Source: Mediterranea sp. (in: CFB group bacteria)
GTDB taxonomy: Bacteria; Bacteroidota; Bacteroidia; Bacteroidales; Bacteroidaceae
DNA length: 34,671 bases
Assembly (NCBI GenBank): GCA_031262385.1
Contig: JAISHU010000006.1
Location: 1 to 34,671 of the forward strand
Direction: 5' to 3'
Shown: positions 18,142-28,614 of the stretch, piece by piece
How positions within the stretch are numbered: position 1 is the first letter of the stretch
Layout of the letters: each line of letters begins with the position of its first letter
The notes under the pieces: generated by a model
Seen by the model: the letters and a program-made list of their open reading frames with translations, nothing else
What the model was told of the DNA's origin: nothing
Databases searched by the model: none
Program-made: the position numbers and the translations under genes

Positions 18142-19791
18142 CTACACAATCTCTATCCCTTGCTCCGCGCACAGTTGCACGCCCAACTCCTTGAGTTTGT
18201 ACTTTTGAATCTTACCGCTACCCGTCATGGGGAACTCGTGTACAAAGAAGATGTATTTGGGAATTTTGTAACGCGATATTTTGCCGGTACAGAAGTCGCG
18301 CACATCCGACTCTTGCAGGTCGGCGCCCTCTTTTAAGATAATAAAGGCACCCACCGCTTCGCCGTATTTGGGCGAGGGTATGCCTGCCACCTGCACATCT
18401 TGCACACCGTCGAGCTTGTAAAGGAACTCTTCGATTTCGCGCGGATAGATATTTTCGCCGCCACGGATAATCATGTCTTTGATACGTCCCGTGATGCGAT
18501 AGTTGCCTGCTTCGTCCTTGATGCCCAAGTCGCCCGAATGCAGGAAGCCGTCGGCGTCTATCACTTCGGCTGTGGCTGTAGGATTCTTATAGTAGCCTTT
18601 CATGGTGTTGTAACCGCGACTACACATCTCGCCCTGTACGCCTACGGGACACTCTTTGCCGGTTTCGGGATCTATCACATGTACTTCGGTGAACTCGTAC
18701 TCGTGTCCCACTGTGGCGCAGCGCGCTTCGAACGAATCGTCGATGCGAGTTTGCGTCATGCCCGGCGAGGTTTCGGTGAGTCCGTACACGCTGGTAACCT
18801 TCATAAACATCTTCTCTTCCACCTGTTTCATCAGTTCCACGGGACAGAGCGAACCCGCCATGATACCTGTACGCAGACTGGACATGTCGAACATATCAAA
18901 CATCGGGTGATTGAGTTCGGCTATAAACATGGTGGGCACGCCGTACAGAGCGGTACAACGTTCTTTGTGAATGGAGGCAAGCACCAGCAAGGGGTTGAAT
19001 CGTTCCACCATTACTTGTGTACAGCCGTGCGTTAAACAGTTCATGGTAGCCAGCACCACACCGAAGCAGTGAAACAGCGGCACGCAGATGCAGAGTTTGT
19101 CGGCGGCGGTAAACCGCATGTGTTCGCCCGTGAGCCAACCGTTATTGGCTATGTTATGGTGAGTGAGCATTACGCCTTTGGGGAATCCGGTGGTGCCCGA
19201 TGTATATTGCATATTCACCACGTCGTAGCAATTGACTTGTGCTTTGAGCGAGTTAAGCCGATCTTCGTCTACGTTCTCGCCCAGCAACAGCAGTTCGGCG
19301 GTGTTGTACATACCGCGATGCTTCTCTTGCCCCACGTAGACAACGTTCTTCATTTTAGGGAAACGTTCGCTTTTGAGATGACCGCGCTGGCAACTCTTCA
19401 GTTCGGGAAGCATGGTATTGGTCATCTGCACAAAATCGCTGTCCTTCTCACCATTGACAATGCAAAGGGTGTGCATATCCGAATTGTCGCACAGATATTC
19501 CAGTTCGCTTTGCTTGTAGTTGGTGTTGACAGTGATGCACACCGCACCAATTTTGGCACAGGCATACAAAATAGTAAGCCAGTCAGGTACATTGGCAGCC
19601 CAAAGTCCCACGTGAGTACCGCGCTCCACGCCAATGGAAATCAATCCCTTTGCCATGTCGTCTACACGGTGATTAAACTGCTTCCATGTAAAACGCAGAT
19701 TACGGTCGGAATAAACGATATACTCTTTGTCGGGCGTCTGTTCCGCCCAATACTCGACCCACTCGCCGAGTGTTCGCTCTGATAGTTGCAT
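18142..19791 (-). CDS. AMP-binding acyl-CoA synthetase (FadD-like)
   Basis: [80 protein letters not shown]. Confidence 0.93.
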   Translation of the reverse strand: MQLSERTLGEWVEYWAEQTPDKEYIVYSDRNLRFTWKQFNHRVDDMAKGLISIGVERGTHVGLWAANVPDWLTILYACAKIGAVCITVNTNYKQSELEYLCDNSDMHTLCIVNGEKDSDFVQMTNTMLPELKSCQRGHLKSERFPKMKNVVYVGQEKHRGMYNTAELLLLGENVDEDRLNSLKAQVNCYDVVNMQYTSGTTGFPKGVMLTHHNIANNGWLTGEHMRFTAADKLCICVPLFHCFGVVLATMNCLTHGCTQVMVERFNPLLVLASIHKERCTALYGVPTMFIAELNHPMFDMFDMSSLRTGIMAGSLCPVELMKQVEEKMFMKVTSVYGLTETSPGMTQTRIDDSFEARCATVGHEYEFTEVHVIDPETGKECPVGVQGEMCSRGYNTMKGYYKNPTATAEVIDADGFLHSGDLGIKDEAGNYRITGRIKDMIIRGGENIYPREIEEFLYKLDGVQDVQVAGIPSPKYGEAVGAFIILKEGADLQESDVRDFCTGKISRYKIPKYIFFVHEFPMTGSGKIQKYKLKELGVQLCAEQGIEIV

Positions 19792-19802
19792 GAGATGGTA
19801 AT

Positions 19803-19874
19803 GTACTAATGTGCCAATATGCTAATGTGCCGTAAAGGAATCACGTGCAGCCTCATTAGCACATTAGCATATTG
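19803..19874. repeat. AT-rich palindromic intergenic repeat, copy 1
   Basis: CAATATGCTAATGTGC (19815-19830) with exact reverse complement GCACATTAGCATATTG (19859-19874); related copy at 33614-33698. Confidence 0.8.
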
Positions 19875-19888
19875 TTAATTATTAATCA

Positions 19889-20464
19889 TTAAACCGGTGT
19901 ATAAATCACCGCCAGTATTTTAGCAGATTTCCCTTCGTAGGCATGTACGTGGTGGGGAACGATAGAATCGTAATAGATGCTGTCGCCCTCTTCGAGCAGA
20001 TAGGTGTTCTTGCCGTAGCTGATTTCCATAATTCCTTCGAGCACCATAATGAACTCTTCGCCTTCGTGCGACGACAGGACAAAGGTGTTGTCTTCGGTAG
20101 AGGCTACGTCAATGATAAAGGGTTCCATGTGGCGGTCGGCTTTCGATTTGGAGAGCGAGTGATACTCCATATGCCGACGCGAGCGGGTGGTGTTGTTGGA
20201 AAAACTGATAGTATCGCTGGCCTCGCTCTTACGGCATACCACAGGACCTGTTTCGTCTTGGTCGTCCAAGAAGGTGCCTAATCGAACCCCTAACACGCGG
20301 GCGATTTTAATAAGCGGTGCCAACGACGGCAAATCGATGTTATTCTCTATGCGTTGAATTTGTTCAACCGCCAATCCGGAGCGTTCGGCCATTTCTTCGA
20401 CCGTGAGCGACTGATTCTCACGCATGGCTTTTATTTTCTCCCCTACAATTTTATTTGTCTCCAT
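19889..20464 (-). CDS. XRE-family HTH transcriptional regulator with C-terminal cupin domain
   Basis: METNKIVGEKIKAMRENQSLTVEEMAERSGLAVEQIQRIENNIDLPSLAPLIKIARVLGVRLG HTH; cupin EEFIMVLEGIMEISYGKNTYLLEEGDSIYYDSIVPHHVHAY. Start taken at 20464. Confidence 0.92.
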   Translation of the reverse strand: METNKIVGEKIKAMRENQSLTVEEMAERSGLAVEQIQRIENNIDLPSLAPLIKIARVLGVRLGTFLDDQDETGPVVCRKSEASDTISFSNNTTRSRRHMEYHSLSKSKADRHMEPFIIDVASTEDNTFVLSSHEGEEFIMVLEGIMEISYGKNTYLLEEGDSIYYDSIVPHHVHAYEGKSAKILAVIYTPV

Positions 20465-20564
20465 AATAATGATGATGTTTAACGGATATATTGAGGTGTT
20501 GCGTCTTAACAACGTGGCAAAAGTAAAACAAACTTTCACCTTTTGCAACAGAAGAATAAAAAAA

Positions 20565-21626
20565 TCAGCCTATTTCGCCGCTACCGATACATATTCGGGA
20601 GGCTTCGTCGTAGATTACGCCGAACTGACCGGGTGCAATGCCTTGTACATCGGTTTCCGAAAGGATGCGATAGGTGTCGCCGTTGCGCACCAATGTTCCC
20701 TTGGTGAAGTCGGGTGTATGACGGATTTTGAACGTTACGGGAGTTTCTTGCAGGTCCTCCCACGGGTTTTCGGTAATGAAATGGAAATCGCGCATGGAAA
20801 ATTCGCGTCCGTATTGCCAGCGGGTGTCGTAACCACGCGACACATAGAGCGTGTTGGCATCGATGTCTTTGCGGATGATAAACCAAGGACCGCCGCTCAA
20901 GCCCAGTCCTTTGCGTTGACCGATGGTATGAAACCAGTGACCACGGTGTGTGCCGAGTTTTTTGCCGCTCTCCCACTCCACGATGTCGCCTTCGCGCTCG
21001 CCCAAGAAGCGGCGGATAAAGTCGTTGTAATTGATTTGCCCCAAGAAACAGATCCCCTGACTGTCGCGACGGCGGGCGGTGACAAGTCCGGCACTCTCGG
21101 CAATGTCACGTACTTCGTGCTTCATCAGCCCACCCAACGGGAACATTAACTTGGAAACTTGAAGATAATCTATCTGTGCGAGGAAATCGGTTTGATCTTT
21201 CACCGGATCAACGGCGGTACCCAACCACACTTTACCCTCTTTGTGGACAATAGAGGCATAATGACCGGTAGCCGTAAAATCAAAGTCTTTACCTACGCGC
21301 TGTTCAAAGCAACCAAACTTGATAAGCTTATTGCACATCACATCGGGATTGGGGGTAAGTCCTTTGCTCACCTTGTCGATGGTGTAGGTTACCACGCTGT
21401 CCCAATATTCTTTCTGGAGGTCTACCATTTGAAGCGGTAACCCATAGCGGCGCGCCACCGAAGATGCCATTTCCCAGTCTTCTTCGGCGGCACAGTCCAT
21501 ATAGTCCACATTGTCCATACCTATTTTGATGTAGAACAACGAGGGACGGTAGCCTTGCTCGCACAGCAAGTGCACCACAACGGAGCTGTCAACACCTCCC
21601 GACAGTAATACGGCGATATTCTTCAC
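20565..21626 (-). CDS. mnmA: tRNA-specific 2-thiouridylase
   Basis: [23 protein letters not shown]-loop, [51 protein letters not shown]. Confidence 0.95.
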   Translation of the reverse strand: MKNIAVLLSGGVDSSVVVHLLCEQGYRPSLFYIKIGMDNVDYMDCAAEEDWEMASSVARRYGLPLQMVDLQKEYWDSVVTYTIDKVSKGLTPNPDVMCNKLIKFGCFEQRVGKDFDFTATGHYASIVHKEGKVWLGTAVDPVKDQTDFLAQIDYLQVSKLMFPLGGLMKHEVRDIAESAGLVTARRRDSQGICFLGQINYNDFIRRFLGEREGDIVEWESGKKLGTHRGHWFHTIGQRKGLGLSGGPWFIIRKDIDANTLYVSRGYDTRWQYGREFSMRDFHFITENPWEDLQETPVTFKIRHTPDFTKGTLVRNGDTYRILSETDVQGIAPGQFGVIYDEASRICIGSGEIG

Positions 21627-21678
21627 TATGATTCTCTATTTTTTCGATTAGCGGCGGCAAAGGTACGTAAATTCCTCA

Positions 21679-23901
21679 TCAATACCACACTTTGCCGGGA
21701 CGGTTGCCCATTTCGAACTCCAACTTACCGCCTTCCATTATTTGTCTATGGGTAATATAGCTTTGATGAAGGGGTTCTCCGTTGAGTTTTACCGACTGGA
21801 TGTAAAAGTTTTCTTCGCTGACGTTATGAGCTATGACGGAGAATGTTTTATCGTTGGGAAGATGTATGTCGACTTGGGGAAAGAGCGGCGTACCTATTTC
21901 GTATTGTCCGCTCACGGGATTGAGGGGATAGAATCCCATGGCACCAAATACATACCATGCCGACATCTGTCCGCAATCGTCGTTGCCTGTCAGCCCGCTC
22001 GGGGCATCGTGATAAAATTCGCGCATGGCTTTGGCTACATACTCTTGCACCTTCCAAGGTTGTCCCACCTTATTATACAGGTACATCACATGATAATCGG
22101 GAGCATTGCCATGCACATATTGTCCCATTATGCCGGTGTTGGCAAGCAATAAAGCACTACTTTGCGACGGGTTGTAGGTAAACAGGCTGTCCAACTTCTG
22201 AATGCACCGTTGTTTTCCACCCAACAACTCTATCAGTCCGTCAATGTCGTGATACACCAACCAGAGGCTCTCCCAAGCATTGCTCTCGCAGATGTATGGC
22301 GAGTATTCATCGGGATGGAACTTTTCCACAAAATTCCCCTTACTGTCGCGCGGATGAAAGAATCCCGTAGCGGAATTATAGAGGTTCCGGTAATTCTGCG
22401 ACCGCTGATAAAACTCTTCGGCTATGGTTTTACGTCCCATTTTTTCCGCCATACGAGCAATACAATAATCGTCAAATGCATAAGCTAAGGTTTTGCTCAG
22501 CGAGCCATTCTCTCTGTGATAATGATCAGGTATGTCGCAAGGTACATAACCATACTTTTTGTACTCACCTATGCCTCGATACCAATTAGAGTTGGCAGTA
22601 GCCAGACAGGCTTCCATCGCTTCGGCAGGCTCGAAATTCCCAATTCTCTTCAGGTAAGCATCCACGATAACCGACACCGAATGATAACCCACCATCCTGT
22701 CGGTTTCGCTTCCGTAGAGGCTCCACACCGGTAATCGTCCACTCTGTTCGTAAAAAGCGACCATGGACTTCACCATATCATTGGTGCGTTCGGGTTCAAT
22801 TAGGGTAAACAACGGATGCACAGCCCGATAGGTATCCCATAAGGCAAAAGTGGAATAATTAATCCAGCCGTAAGCATGGTGTGTGATGCCGTCGGCTCCC
22901 CGATACATACCATCAACATCGCTGTAAATGGTGGGTGCCAACATGGCATGGTAAAGAGCGGTATAAAACTTCACCTTCTCGTGATAGTCGTCGCTATGCA
23001 CTTCTATCTTACCCAATTCGTCGTCCCACGCAGCATGTGCATCCAGCAGGTATTCGTTGAAGTTATCGTCGGGGACTTCATTTTTGAGATTGCGCATGGC
23101 GCCGTCCATGCCGACACCCGAGAGAGCCGTACTGACCACCACCTGTTCGCCCTCTTCGGTGTGAAAGTCAAACCGTGCAATCGTAGAGGTTCCGATGCGT
23201 ATATCTTGCTTGATGATGGGAAGCGTATCCAACTTCACGGCATCGAACGGTCGAGAAAAGCGGGTATAGAAGTAGACATGCTGGTCGCGTGCCCAACCGT
23301 TGGAGATACGATACCCCCGAATAGTCTGCGAGTCAACCACATCGATGTAAGTATCAACGGTTTCGTCGCGATTCATGGACTTGCGCAGATTCAGGAAGAC
23401 GGCAGCGTTGGCTTTGGGGAAGGTGTAGCGCTGTATGCCGCATCGCTGGGTAGCAGTGAGTTCCACACGGATGTTATAGTCCTTCAGCATCACCTGATAA
23501 TAGCCTGCCCCGGCTGCCTCTTCGGAATGCAAGAAACTCGAATAGATACCCAAAGGCGGTTTACTCTCCTTGTAAGGCAGGGTGACGGGCATAAAAGAAA
23601 TATCATATAAATCGCCGACCGATGTGCCCGACAAATGAGTATGACTAAAACCGGAAATGGTGCTGTCTTGATAGAAATAACCGGAGATTCTGTCCCAGCC
23701 CGGCAAACCGTTGTCGGGGCTTAACTGAACCATGCCGAAAGGAACTTGTGCACCGGGGTAGGTATTTCCGGCATGGTCAGTTCCAATAAAGGGATTAACC
23801 ATCTTTGCACCGCAATCAACCGTCCAATCGAGTAATCCGTGAGAACATGCCACAAACATGACAGACAGAGCGACAGACGAGCTAAGTCTTTGTATTTTCA
23901 T
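21679..23901 (-). CDS. GH92-family alpha-mannosidase-like glycoside hydrolase (secreted)
   Basis: VNPFIGTDHAGNTYPGAQVPFGMVQLSPDNG, GFSHTHLSGTSVGDL, ALWDTYRAVHPLFTLIEPE, GNDDCGQMSAWYVFGAMGFYPLNPVSGQYEIGTPLF are GH92 hallmarks. Confidence 0.95.
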   Translation of the reverse strand: MKIQRLSSSVALSVMFVACSHGLLDWTVDCGAKMVNPFIGTDHAGNTYPGAQVPFGMVQLSPDNGLPGWDRISGYFYQDSTISGFSHTHLSGTSVGDLYDISFMPVTLPYKESKPPLGIYSSFLHSEEAAGAGYYQVMLKDYNIRVELTATQRCGIQRYTFPKANAAVFLNLRKSMNRDETVDTYIDVVDSQTIRGYRISNGWARDQHVYFYTRFSRPFDAVKLDTLPIIKQDIRIGTSTIARFDFHTEEGEQVVVSTALSGVGMDGAMRNLKNEVPDDNFNEYLLDAHAAWDDELGKIEVHSDDYHEKVKFYTALYHAMLAPTIYSDVDGMYRGADGITHHAYGWINYSTFALWDTYRAVHPLFTLIEPERTNDMVKSMVAFYEQSGRLPVWSLYGSETDRMVGYHSVSVIVDAYLKRIGNFEPAEAMEACLATANSNWYRGIGEYKKYGYVPCDIPDHYHRENGSLSKTLAYAFDDYCIARMAEKMGRKTIAEEFYQRSQNYRNLYNSATGFFHPRDSKGNFVEKFHPDEYSPYICESNAWESLWLVYHDIDGLIELLGGKQRCIQKLDSLFTYNPSQSSALLLANTGIMGQYVHGNAPDYHVMYLYNKVGQPWKVQEYVAKAMREFYHDAPSGLTGNDDCGQMSAWYVFGAMGFYPLNPVSGQYEIGTPLFPQVDIHLPNDKTFSVIAHNVSEENFYIQSVKLNGEPLHQSYITHRQIMEGGKLEFEMGNRPGKVWY

Positions 23902-24004
23902 ATCAAAAATAGGTCTACATGCGTATTAGAAGTTATTTCAATAAAATCAAAACAGCTTCTTATTATTGGCGAGCAAAATTAGCGGAAATAGTTTAGCACA
24001 AAAA

Positions 24005-24045
24005 AGAAACCCGGATATTTTTTAATACCCGGGTTTCTTTTTTTA
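24005..24045. terminator. Bidirectional intrinsic terminator, 3' of rplI
   Basis: AAAAAAGAAACCCGG...CCGGGTTTCTTTTTTT symmetrical stem with A/T tails. Confidence 0.88.
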
Positions 24046-24059
24046 TGATTTAGGATAGC

Positions 24060-24509
24060 TTACGCCTCTTCGGCTACAACCTCGAAAGGAATCTCTACCG
24101 AAACTTCCTTGTGAAGTTTCACAAGAGCCTTGTATTGTCCTATTTCTTTTACAGCTTCTTTTACCACAATGATTTTGCGATCGATATCGAAGCCTTTCTT
24201 TGCAAGTTCTTCGGCAATCTGGATGTTGTTTACCGAACCGAAGATAGTGCCTGTTGCGCTTACTTTGGTAGCAATTGTCAAGGCAACATTTTCGAGTTTA
24301 GCAGCCAGTTCTTCGGCATCTTTTTTGATTTTCTCCAGCTTGTGAGCACGTTGTTTCAGGTCTTCGGCCAGCATTTTCTTGGCGGACGGCGAAGCGATAA
24401 CGGCTTTTCCTGTGGGGATAAGATAATTACGACCATAACCGGATTTTACCGTTACAATGTCGTTCTTGTATCCCAAGTTTGCGATGTCTTCTTTCAATAT
24501 AATTTCCAT
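24060..24509 (-). CDS. rplI: 50S ribosomal protein L9
   Basis: [37 protein letters not shown]; third in the S6-S18-L9 operon. Start taken at 24509. Confidence 0.96.
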   Translation of the reverse strand: MEIILKEDIANLGYKNDIVTVKSGYGRNYLIPTGKAVIASPSAKKMLAEDLKQRAHKLEKIKKDAEELAAKLENVALTIATKVSATGTIFGSVNNIQIAEELAKKGFDIDRKIIVVKEAVKEIGQYKALVKLHKEVSVEIPFEVVAEEA

Positions 24510-24524
24510 ACTTTCCTCCTCCAA

Positions 24525-24797
24525 TTATTTCATCATATCTGTTACATAAGGAAGTAACGCCAAGTGACGTGCACGTTTCACTGCCTGAGCGATACGGCGT
24601 TGGAACTTCAGCGAAGTACCGGTGATGCGACGCGGCAGAATCTTACCCTGCTCATTCAAGAATTTCTTCAAGAATTCGGGGTCTTTGTAGTCGATGTACT
24701 TAATGCCGTTCTTTTTGAAGCGACAGTATTTCTTCTTCTTAACGTCCACTGAAGGGGGAGTTAAATAACGGATTTCCGATTGAGTTTGTTGTGCCAT
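24525..24797 (-). CDS. rpsR: 30S ribosomal protein S18
   Basis: [63 protein letters not shown]. Confidence 0.97.
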   Translation of the reverse strand: MAQQTQSEIRYLTPPSVDVKKKKYCRFKKNGIKYIDYKDPEFLKKFLNEQGKILPRRITGTSLKFQRRIAQAVKRARHLALLPYVTDMMK

Positions 24798-24799
24798 GA

Positions 24800-25180
24800 T
24801 TAATCCTCCTTGTTAGTTTCGGCTACTTCGGCAGTAGCAGTTGTTGTAGATGCAGATTTCAATCCTCTTCTCTTAGCTGCATATTCGGCTGCGTATTTGT
24901 CTTGCTTGAAAGTCAAGAAGCGGATTACGCGCTCGTCACGGCGGAAGTTAATCTCAAGCTTATCAATGACAGCAGGTTCTGCATTGAATTCAATCAGTTG
25001 ATAGAAACCGGTCGACTTTTTTTGGATGGGATATGCCAACTTTTTAAGTCCCCAGTTCTCTTCATTTACAATCTCAGCACCTTCAGCAGTGAGGATGCCT
25101 TTGAATTTGTCTACCGCTTCCTTCATCTGAACATCAGACAAAACGGGAGTCAAAATGAAAACGGTTTCGTATTGGTTCAT
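24800..25180 (-). CDS. rpsF: 30S ribosomal protein S6
   Basis: [27 protein letters not shown]...[24 protein letters not shown]. Confidence 0.96.
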   Translation of the reverse strand: MNQYETVFILTPVLSDVQMKEAVDKFKGILTAEGAEIVNEENWGLKKLAYPIQKKSTGFYQLIEFNAEPAVIDKLEINFRRDERVIRFLTFKQDKYAAEYAAKRRGLKSASTTTATAEVAETNKED

Positions 25181-25350
25181 ACTGTTTTAAATAATAAATA
25201 AAATGATACTTTTCATTTTTTGCGGGGACAAAGGTAGATATTTTATTTTTCCTACCAAAGAATAAGTGTTTTTTTGCCCGAAATATTTCGCACGTAAAAG
25301 AATTATGTGTTTCTTTGCCGCAGGAATACAATAACTATAAAAATACACAC

Positions 25351-25527
25351 ATGAAAAGTTTATTAAAAAATCTGGGACTGATATTAGTCTTGATTGGAAC
25401 CATCATCTTGCTGGTATGTTACTTTACGGGTGACGTTAACAACAACGTTATTCTAGCATCGTCGGCAACCTTATTGGTGGTAGGGCTTATAGCCTATATC
25501 CAAATCAACAAGCGAATCGCCGACTAA
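25351..25527 (+). CDS. Small two-TM membrane protein of unknown function
   Basis: MKSLLKNLGLILVLIGTIILLVCYFTGDVNNNVILASSATLLVVGLIAYIQINKRIAD; ATG at 25351, followed by a terminator. Confidence 0.75.
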   Translation: MKSLLKNLGLILVLIGTIILLVCYFTGDVNNNVILASSATLLVVGLIAYIQINKRIAD

Positions 25528-25540
25528 TGTGCACGCAGTA

Positions 25541-25583
25541 AAGAAGAAGGCGGGTGTCTATTGACATCCGCCTTCTTCTTTTT
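25541..25583 (+). terminator. Intrinsic terminator
   Basis: AAGAAGAAGGCGGGTGTC...GACATCCGCCTTCTTCTT then TTT. Confidence 0.85.
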
Positions 25584-25619
25584 CAACCTATTAGACGCAG
25601 GTTTACCTATATATCTCCA

Positions 25620-26315
25620 TTAGTTTTCGGGCGCGATTAGCTTGTATCCTTTCCCGTGTATATTGATAATCTCGATCGTGGGATCGTCTTTCAGATGCTT
25701 ACGCAACTTTGTGATATACACATCCATGCTGCGGGCGTTGAAATAGTTATCGTCAATCCAAATGGTCTTCAGGGCAAAGTCGCGCTGCAAGATTTCATTG
25801 GCATGCGAACAGAGTAAGCTCAACAGTTCGGACTCCTTTGTGGTGAGTTTCGACATACCATCGGCCCACGAAAGTATCTGTTTCTGGGTATCGAAAGTAA
25901 ACTTACCTATTTTATATACGCTGCTTTCCTTATTCTTTTTGCCGCGCACCCTGCGAAGAATGGCTTCGATGCGGAAAGTCAACTCTTCCATACTGAAAGG
26001 TTTGGTCAGGTAGTCGTCCGCACCTATTTTGAATCCTTCCAAGATATCATCCTTCATCGTCTTTGCCGTCAGGAAGATAATGGGTATTTCGGCATTAGAT
26101 GCACGTATGTCGCGTGCCAATTCGAAGCCGTCTTTCTTCGGCATCATCACATCCAGTACACACAAGTCGTACTTATTCTTTTGGAAAGCCTTAAAACCGG
26201 CTTCACCGTCAGGATAAAGTTCGGCCAAATAGCCTTTCGCCTGCAAATATTCTCTCAAGAGCATGCCAAGATTCTCATCATCTTCGCACAGTAAAATACG
26301 CAATTTTTCGTCCAT
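25620..26315 (-). CDS. rprY: OmpR-family response regulator (RprY-like)
   Basis: LRILLCEDDENLGMLLREYLQAKGY, VLDVMMPKKDGFELARDIR, winged-helix C-terminus; paired with the kinase at 26321. Confidence 0.85.
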   Translation of the reverse strand: MDEKLRILLCEDDENLGMLLREYLQAKGYLAELYPDGEAGFKAFQKNKYDLCVLDVMMPKKDGFELARDIRASNAEIPIIFLTAKTMKDDILEGFKIGADDYLTKPFSMEELTFRIEAILRRVRGKKNKESSVYKIGKFTFDTQKQILSWADGMSKLTTKESELLSLLCSHANEILQRDFALKTIWIDDNYFNARSMDVYITKLRKHLKDDPTIEIINIHGKGYKLIAPEN

Positions 26316-26320
26316 AATAA

Positions 26321-27856
26321 TTAGTTATTAAGTATTGGTAAAGTTATTATAAATTTAGTTCCCACATTTAGTTCGCTCTCCGCGCGGATAGAGCCTTTAT
26401 GTTCGTTCACAATCTTCTTCACATACGACAGTCCCAAACCAAACCCTTTCACATCGTGTACGTTGCCGGTATGCACGCGGTAGAACTTATCGAATATCCG
26501 CTTCAGATTTTCGCGTTTGATGCCGATTCCGTTGTCTTGTATGGAGATGTTCAGTTTGCCCGAATCATTCCATGTCTTTACAATCAGCAGCAACTCTCCA
26601 TCCGGTTTTTTATACTTCACGGCATTGTCCATCAGATTGAAGATAACGTTTGTAAAGTGCATTTCGTCGGCAAGCACCACAGACTTTTTGGCATCCAGTT
26701 TCGAGGTGATGTGTCCGTTGTTGGTTTCCACCTTTAGTGCAAAGGTATTCACTACGCCGGCTATCAACTCGTTCACATCCAGTTCTTTCATTTTCAGCGT
26801 GGCTCGCTGACGGTCGAACATAGACATCTGGAGCACCTTTTCCACCTGAAATCTCAAGCGTTTGGTTTCGTCGTTTATCACGCCCGATATGTGTTGGAAC
26901 ATATTCGGCGACTTCGCCACTGCGGGGTCTTTCAGCATTTGTGCCGCCAGCGAAATGGTCGATATGGGTGTTTTAAACTCGTGCGTCATGTTGTTGATAA
27001 AGTCGTTCTTCATCTCGGTGAGTTTCTTCTGACGGAAGATAATATATATGGTGAAGATGAAAGTTATCAGCAACACGATTGTAAATATCGTCGACGGTAT
27101 CATGAAGCTTATCGAATCGTAGATATAGTCGCGCCGCATCGGAAAGTGTACCTGCATCACGCTCATACGGGCGGGCGGGTCGTTCAGAAAGAGCGGCTGT
27201 GTATAAGTCACATCACTCCCTTCATTGCTGTAATCGGAGCACCGATACACTTCGCGACCTTCACTGTTAATCACCTTGAAGTGGTAACTCAGGTCGATAC
27301 CATTGTCTACCAGTTCCGAATTGATATACTGGTCAAGGTGATTAAAGTCCACTCGACGCTCTATCGGTCGGTCGGCAGCGTGATACAACATCTGCCACAC
27401 CACTTCGTCCATCAGGGCACGCTGATAGATAAAGCGGTTTTTCACCCTATCGGCGAGCGACCGCGAAGTTTGCGGAATGGTTTTGGTGCCGTGTTTGCGC
27501 GAAATCATTGCTTTCGGCAAGTCGGCAGGCTCGTTCGAGAATGTTTTCAACTCGACGGACGAACGCGTCGAACCGTCAGGCGAAGTAATCGTAAAGCGTT
27601 GGGTCTGCATCTGTCCGGGGTGCGACTGTTCCCAAGCACGTTTTTCGGACTCCGAAATATCTTCGCGCACCCAACGTTCTACTTCGGCGGACTCTACATC
27701 TTTGGAAGTTTCCATTAATGCACGTTTTACAGCCTCGTCGAATTGCTCATTGCGCATTTTCGCCATCTCGCCGATGTATTTGATTTGTAAATACAACAAA
27801 CCGAGAAACGAGAATGCCATAACGACACCTAATATCCAAATTGTTGACTTCTTCAT
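26321..27856 (-). CDS. rprX: Membrane sensor histidine kinase (RprX-like)
   Basis: Two TM segments; NMTHEFKTPISTISLAAQML H-box, NLMDNAVKY N-box, DNGIGI and GFGLGLSYVKKIV ATP-binding boxes. Confidence 0.85.
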   Translation of the reverse strand: MKKSTIWILGVVMAFSFLGLLYLQIKYIGEMAKMRNEQFDEAVKRALMETSKDVESAEVERWVREDISESEKRAWEQSHPGQMQTQRFTITSPDGSTRSSVELKTFSNEPADLPKAMISRKHGTKTIPQTSRSLADRVKNRFIYQRALMDEVVWQMLYHAADRPIERRVDFNHLDQYINSELVDNGIDLSYHFKVINSEGREVYRCSDYSNEGSDVTYTQPLFLNDPPARMSVMQVHFPMRRDYIYDSISFMIPSTIFTIVLLITFIFTIYIIFRQKKLTEMKNDFINNMTHEFKTPISTISLAAQMLKDPAVAKSPNMFQHISGVINDETKRLRFQVEKVLQMSMFDRQRATLKMKELDVNELIAGVVNTFALKVETNNGHITSKLDAKKSVVLADEMHFTNVIFNLMDNAVKYKKPDGELLLIVKTWNDSGKLNISIQDNGIGIKRENLKRIFDKFYRVHTGNVHDVKGFGLGLSYVKKIVNEHKGSIRAESELNVGTKFIITLPILNN

Positions 27857-28035
27857 AACGACAAAGTTACGTTTCCTATATTAACACTCCTAATAGCTTA
27901 ACCTGATTTAACTAAAAAAGGTGAATAGTTTAACCGTATCCCTCCTTTTGTTTAGCGATACGAACATTTCCAAAACTACTTAACAAATAAATCTTTATTT
28001 AGTTTGCAAATTATACAAAAAAAACATTTCCAACA

Positions 28036-28067
28036 TTTGGCTACATGTAGCATAATACCCATCTTTG
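28036..28067 (+). promoter_or_regulatory. Bacteroidales-type promoter upstream of the WxcM-like gene
   Basis: TTTG (28036-28039), 20-nt gap, CATCTTTG (28060-28067), close to the -33 TTTG / -7 TAnnTTTG consensus. Confidence 0.45.
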
Positions 28068-28098
28068 CAAGCTTTAAAACAACAAGAAAACAATTGCA

Positions 28099-28533
28099 AT
28101 GAACAATATTCGCGTTATAGAAGGTGCCATTTCTGTGGATCACCGTGGTTTTATCAGTCACATGAATGACTTTGATATGAAGGATGTAGCCCGTTTTTAT
28201 TTTATTCATCATCCCGACGTTTCCGTTATCCGTGCATGGCATGCGCATCAACACGAAAAGAAATGGTTTTTCGCTGTAAAAGGTTCGTTCACCATGGCGT
28301 TTGTGAAGATTGATGATTGGCACCAACCGTCACCTCATTTACAGCCGGAAGTATTCCACTTGTCAGAAAAAGAAAGTCGTCTGCTGTGTATTCCCGAAGG
28401 ATATGCCAACGGACTGAAGGCACACGAGCCGGATTCTGTGCTGCTGGTGTTGTCCAGCAAAACCATGCCTGCCGCACTCGAAGACAGTTGGCGGTACGAC
28501 AAAAGTCTGTGGTTGGATTGGGAATCTATTTAG
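28099..28533 (+). CDS. WxcM/FdtA-like cupin (sugar-nucleotide isomerase/epimerase-like)
   Basis: RGFISHMNDFDMKDVARFYFIHHPDVSVIRAWHAHQHEKKWFFAVKGSFTMAFV resembles WxcM-like/RmlC-like cupins. Confidence 0.7.
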   Translation: MNNIRVIEGAISVDHRGFISHMNDFDMKDVARFYFIHHPDVSVIRAWHAHQHEKKWFFAVKGSFTMAFVKIDDWHQPSPHLQPEVFHLSEKESRLLCIPEGYANGLKAHEPDSVLLVLSSKTMPAALEDSWRYDKSLWLDWESI

Positions 28534-28552
28534 GCTGGGTAACCTATATGAG

Positions 28553-28592
28553 AAAAGCCGCTATTACCCACCAAAGGGGAATAACGGCTTTT
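28553..28592. terminator. Probable bidirectional terminator between convergent genes
   Basis: AAAAGCCG...CGGCTTTT stem between the 28533(+) and 28615(-) stop codons. Confidence 0.6.
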
Positions 28593-28614
28593 GCTATTAA
28601 AGATATCGAGATTA

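Noticed and set aside
22876-23610. 244-aa ORF antisense to the GH92 gene (and similar ORFs opposite EF-G, rprX and acyl-CoA ligase genes)
   Set aside because: Shadow ORFs caused by codon bias in the true genes on the other strand.
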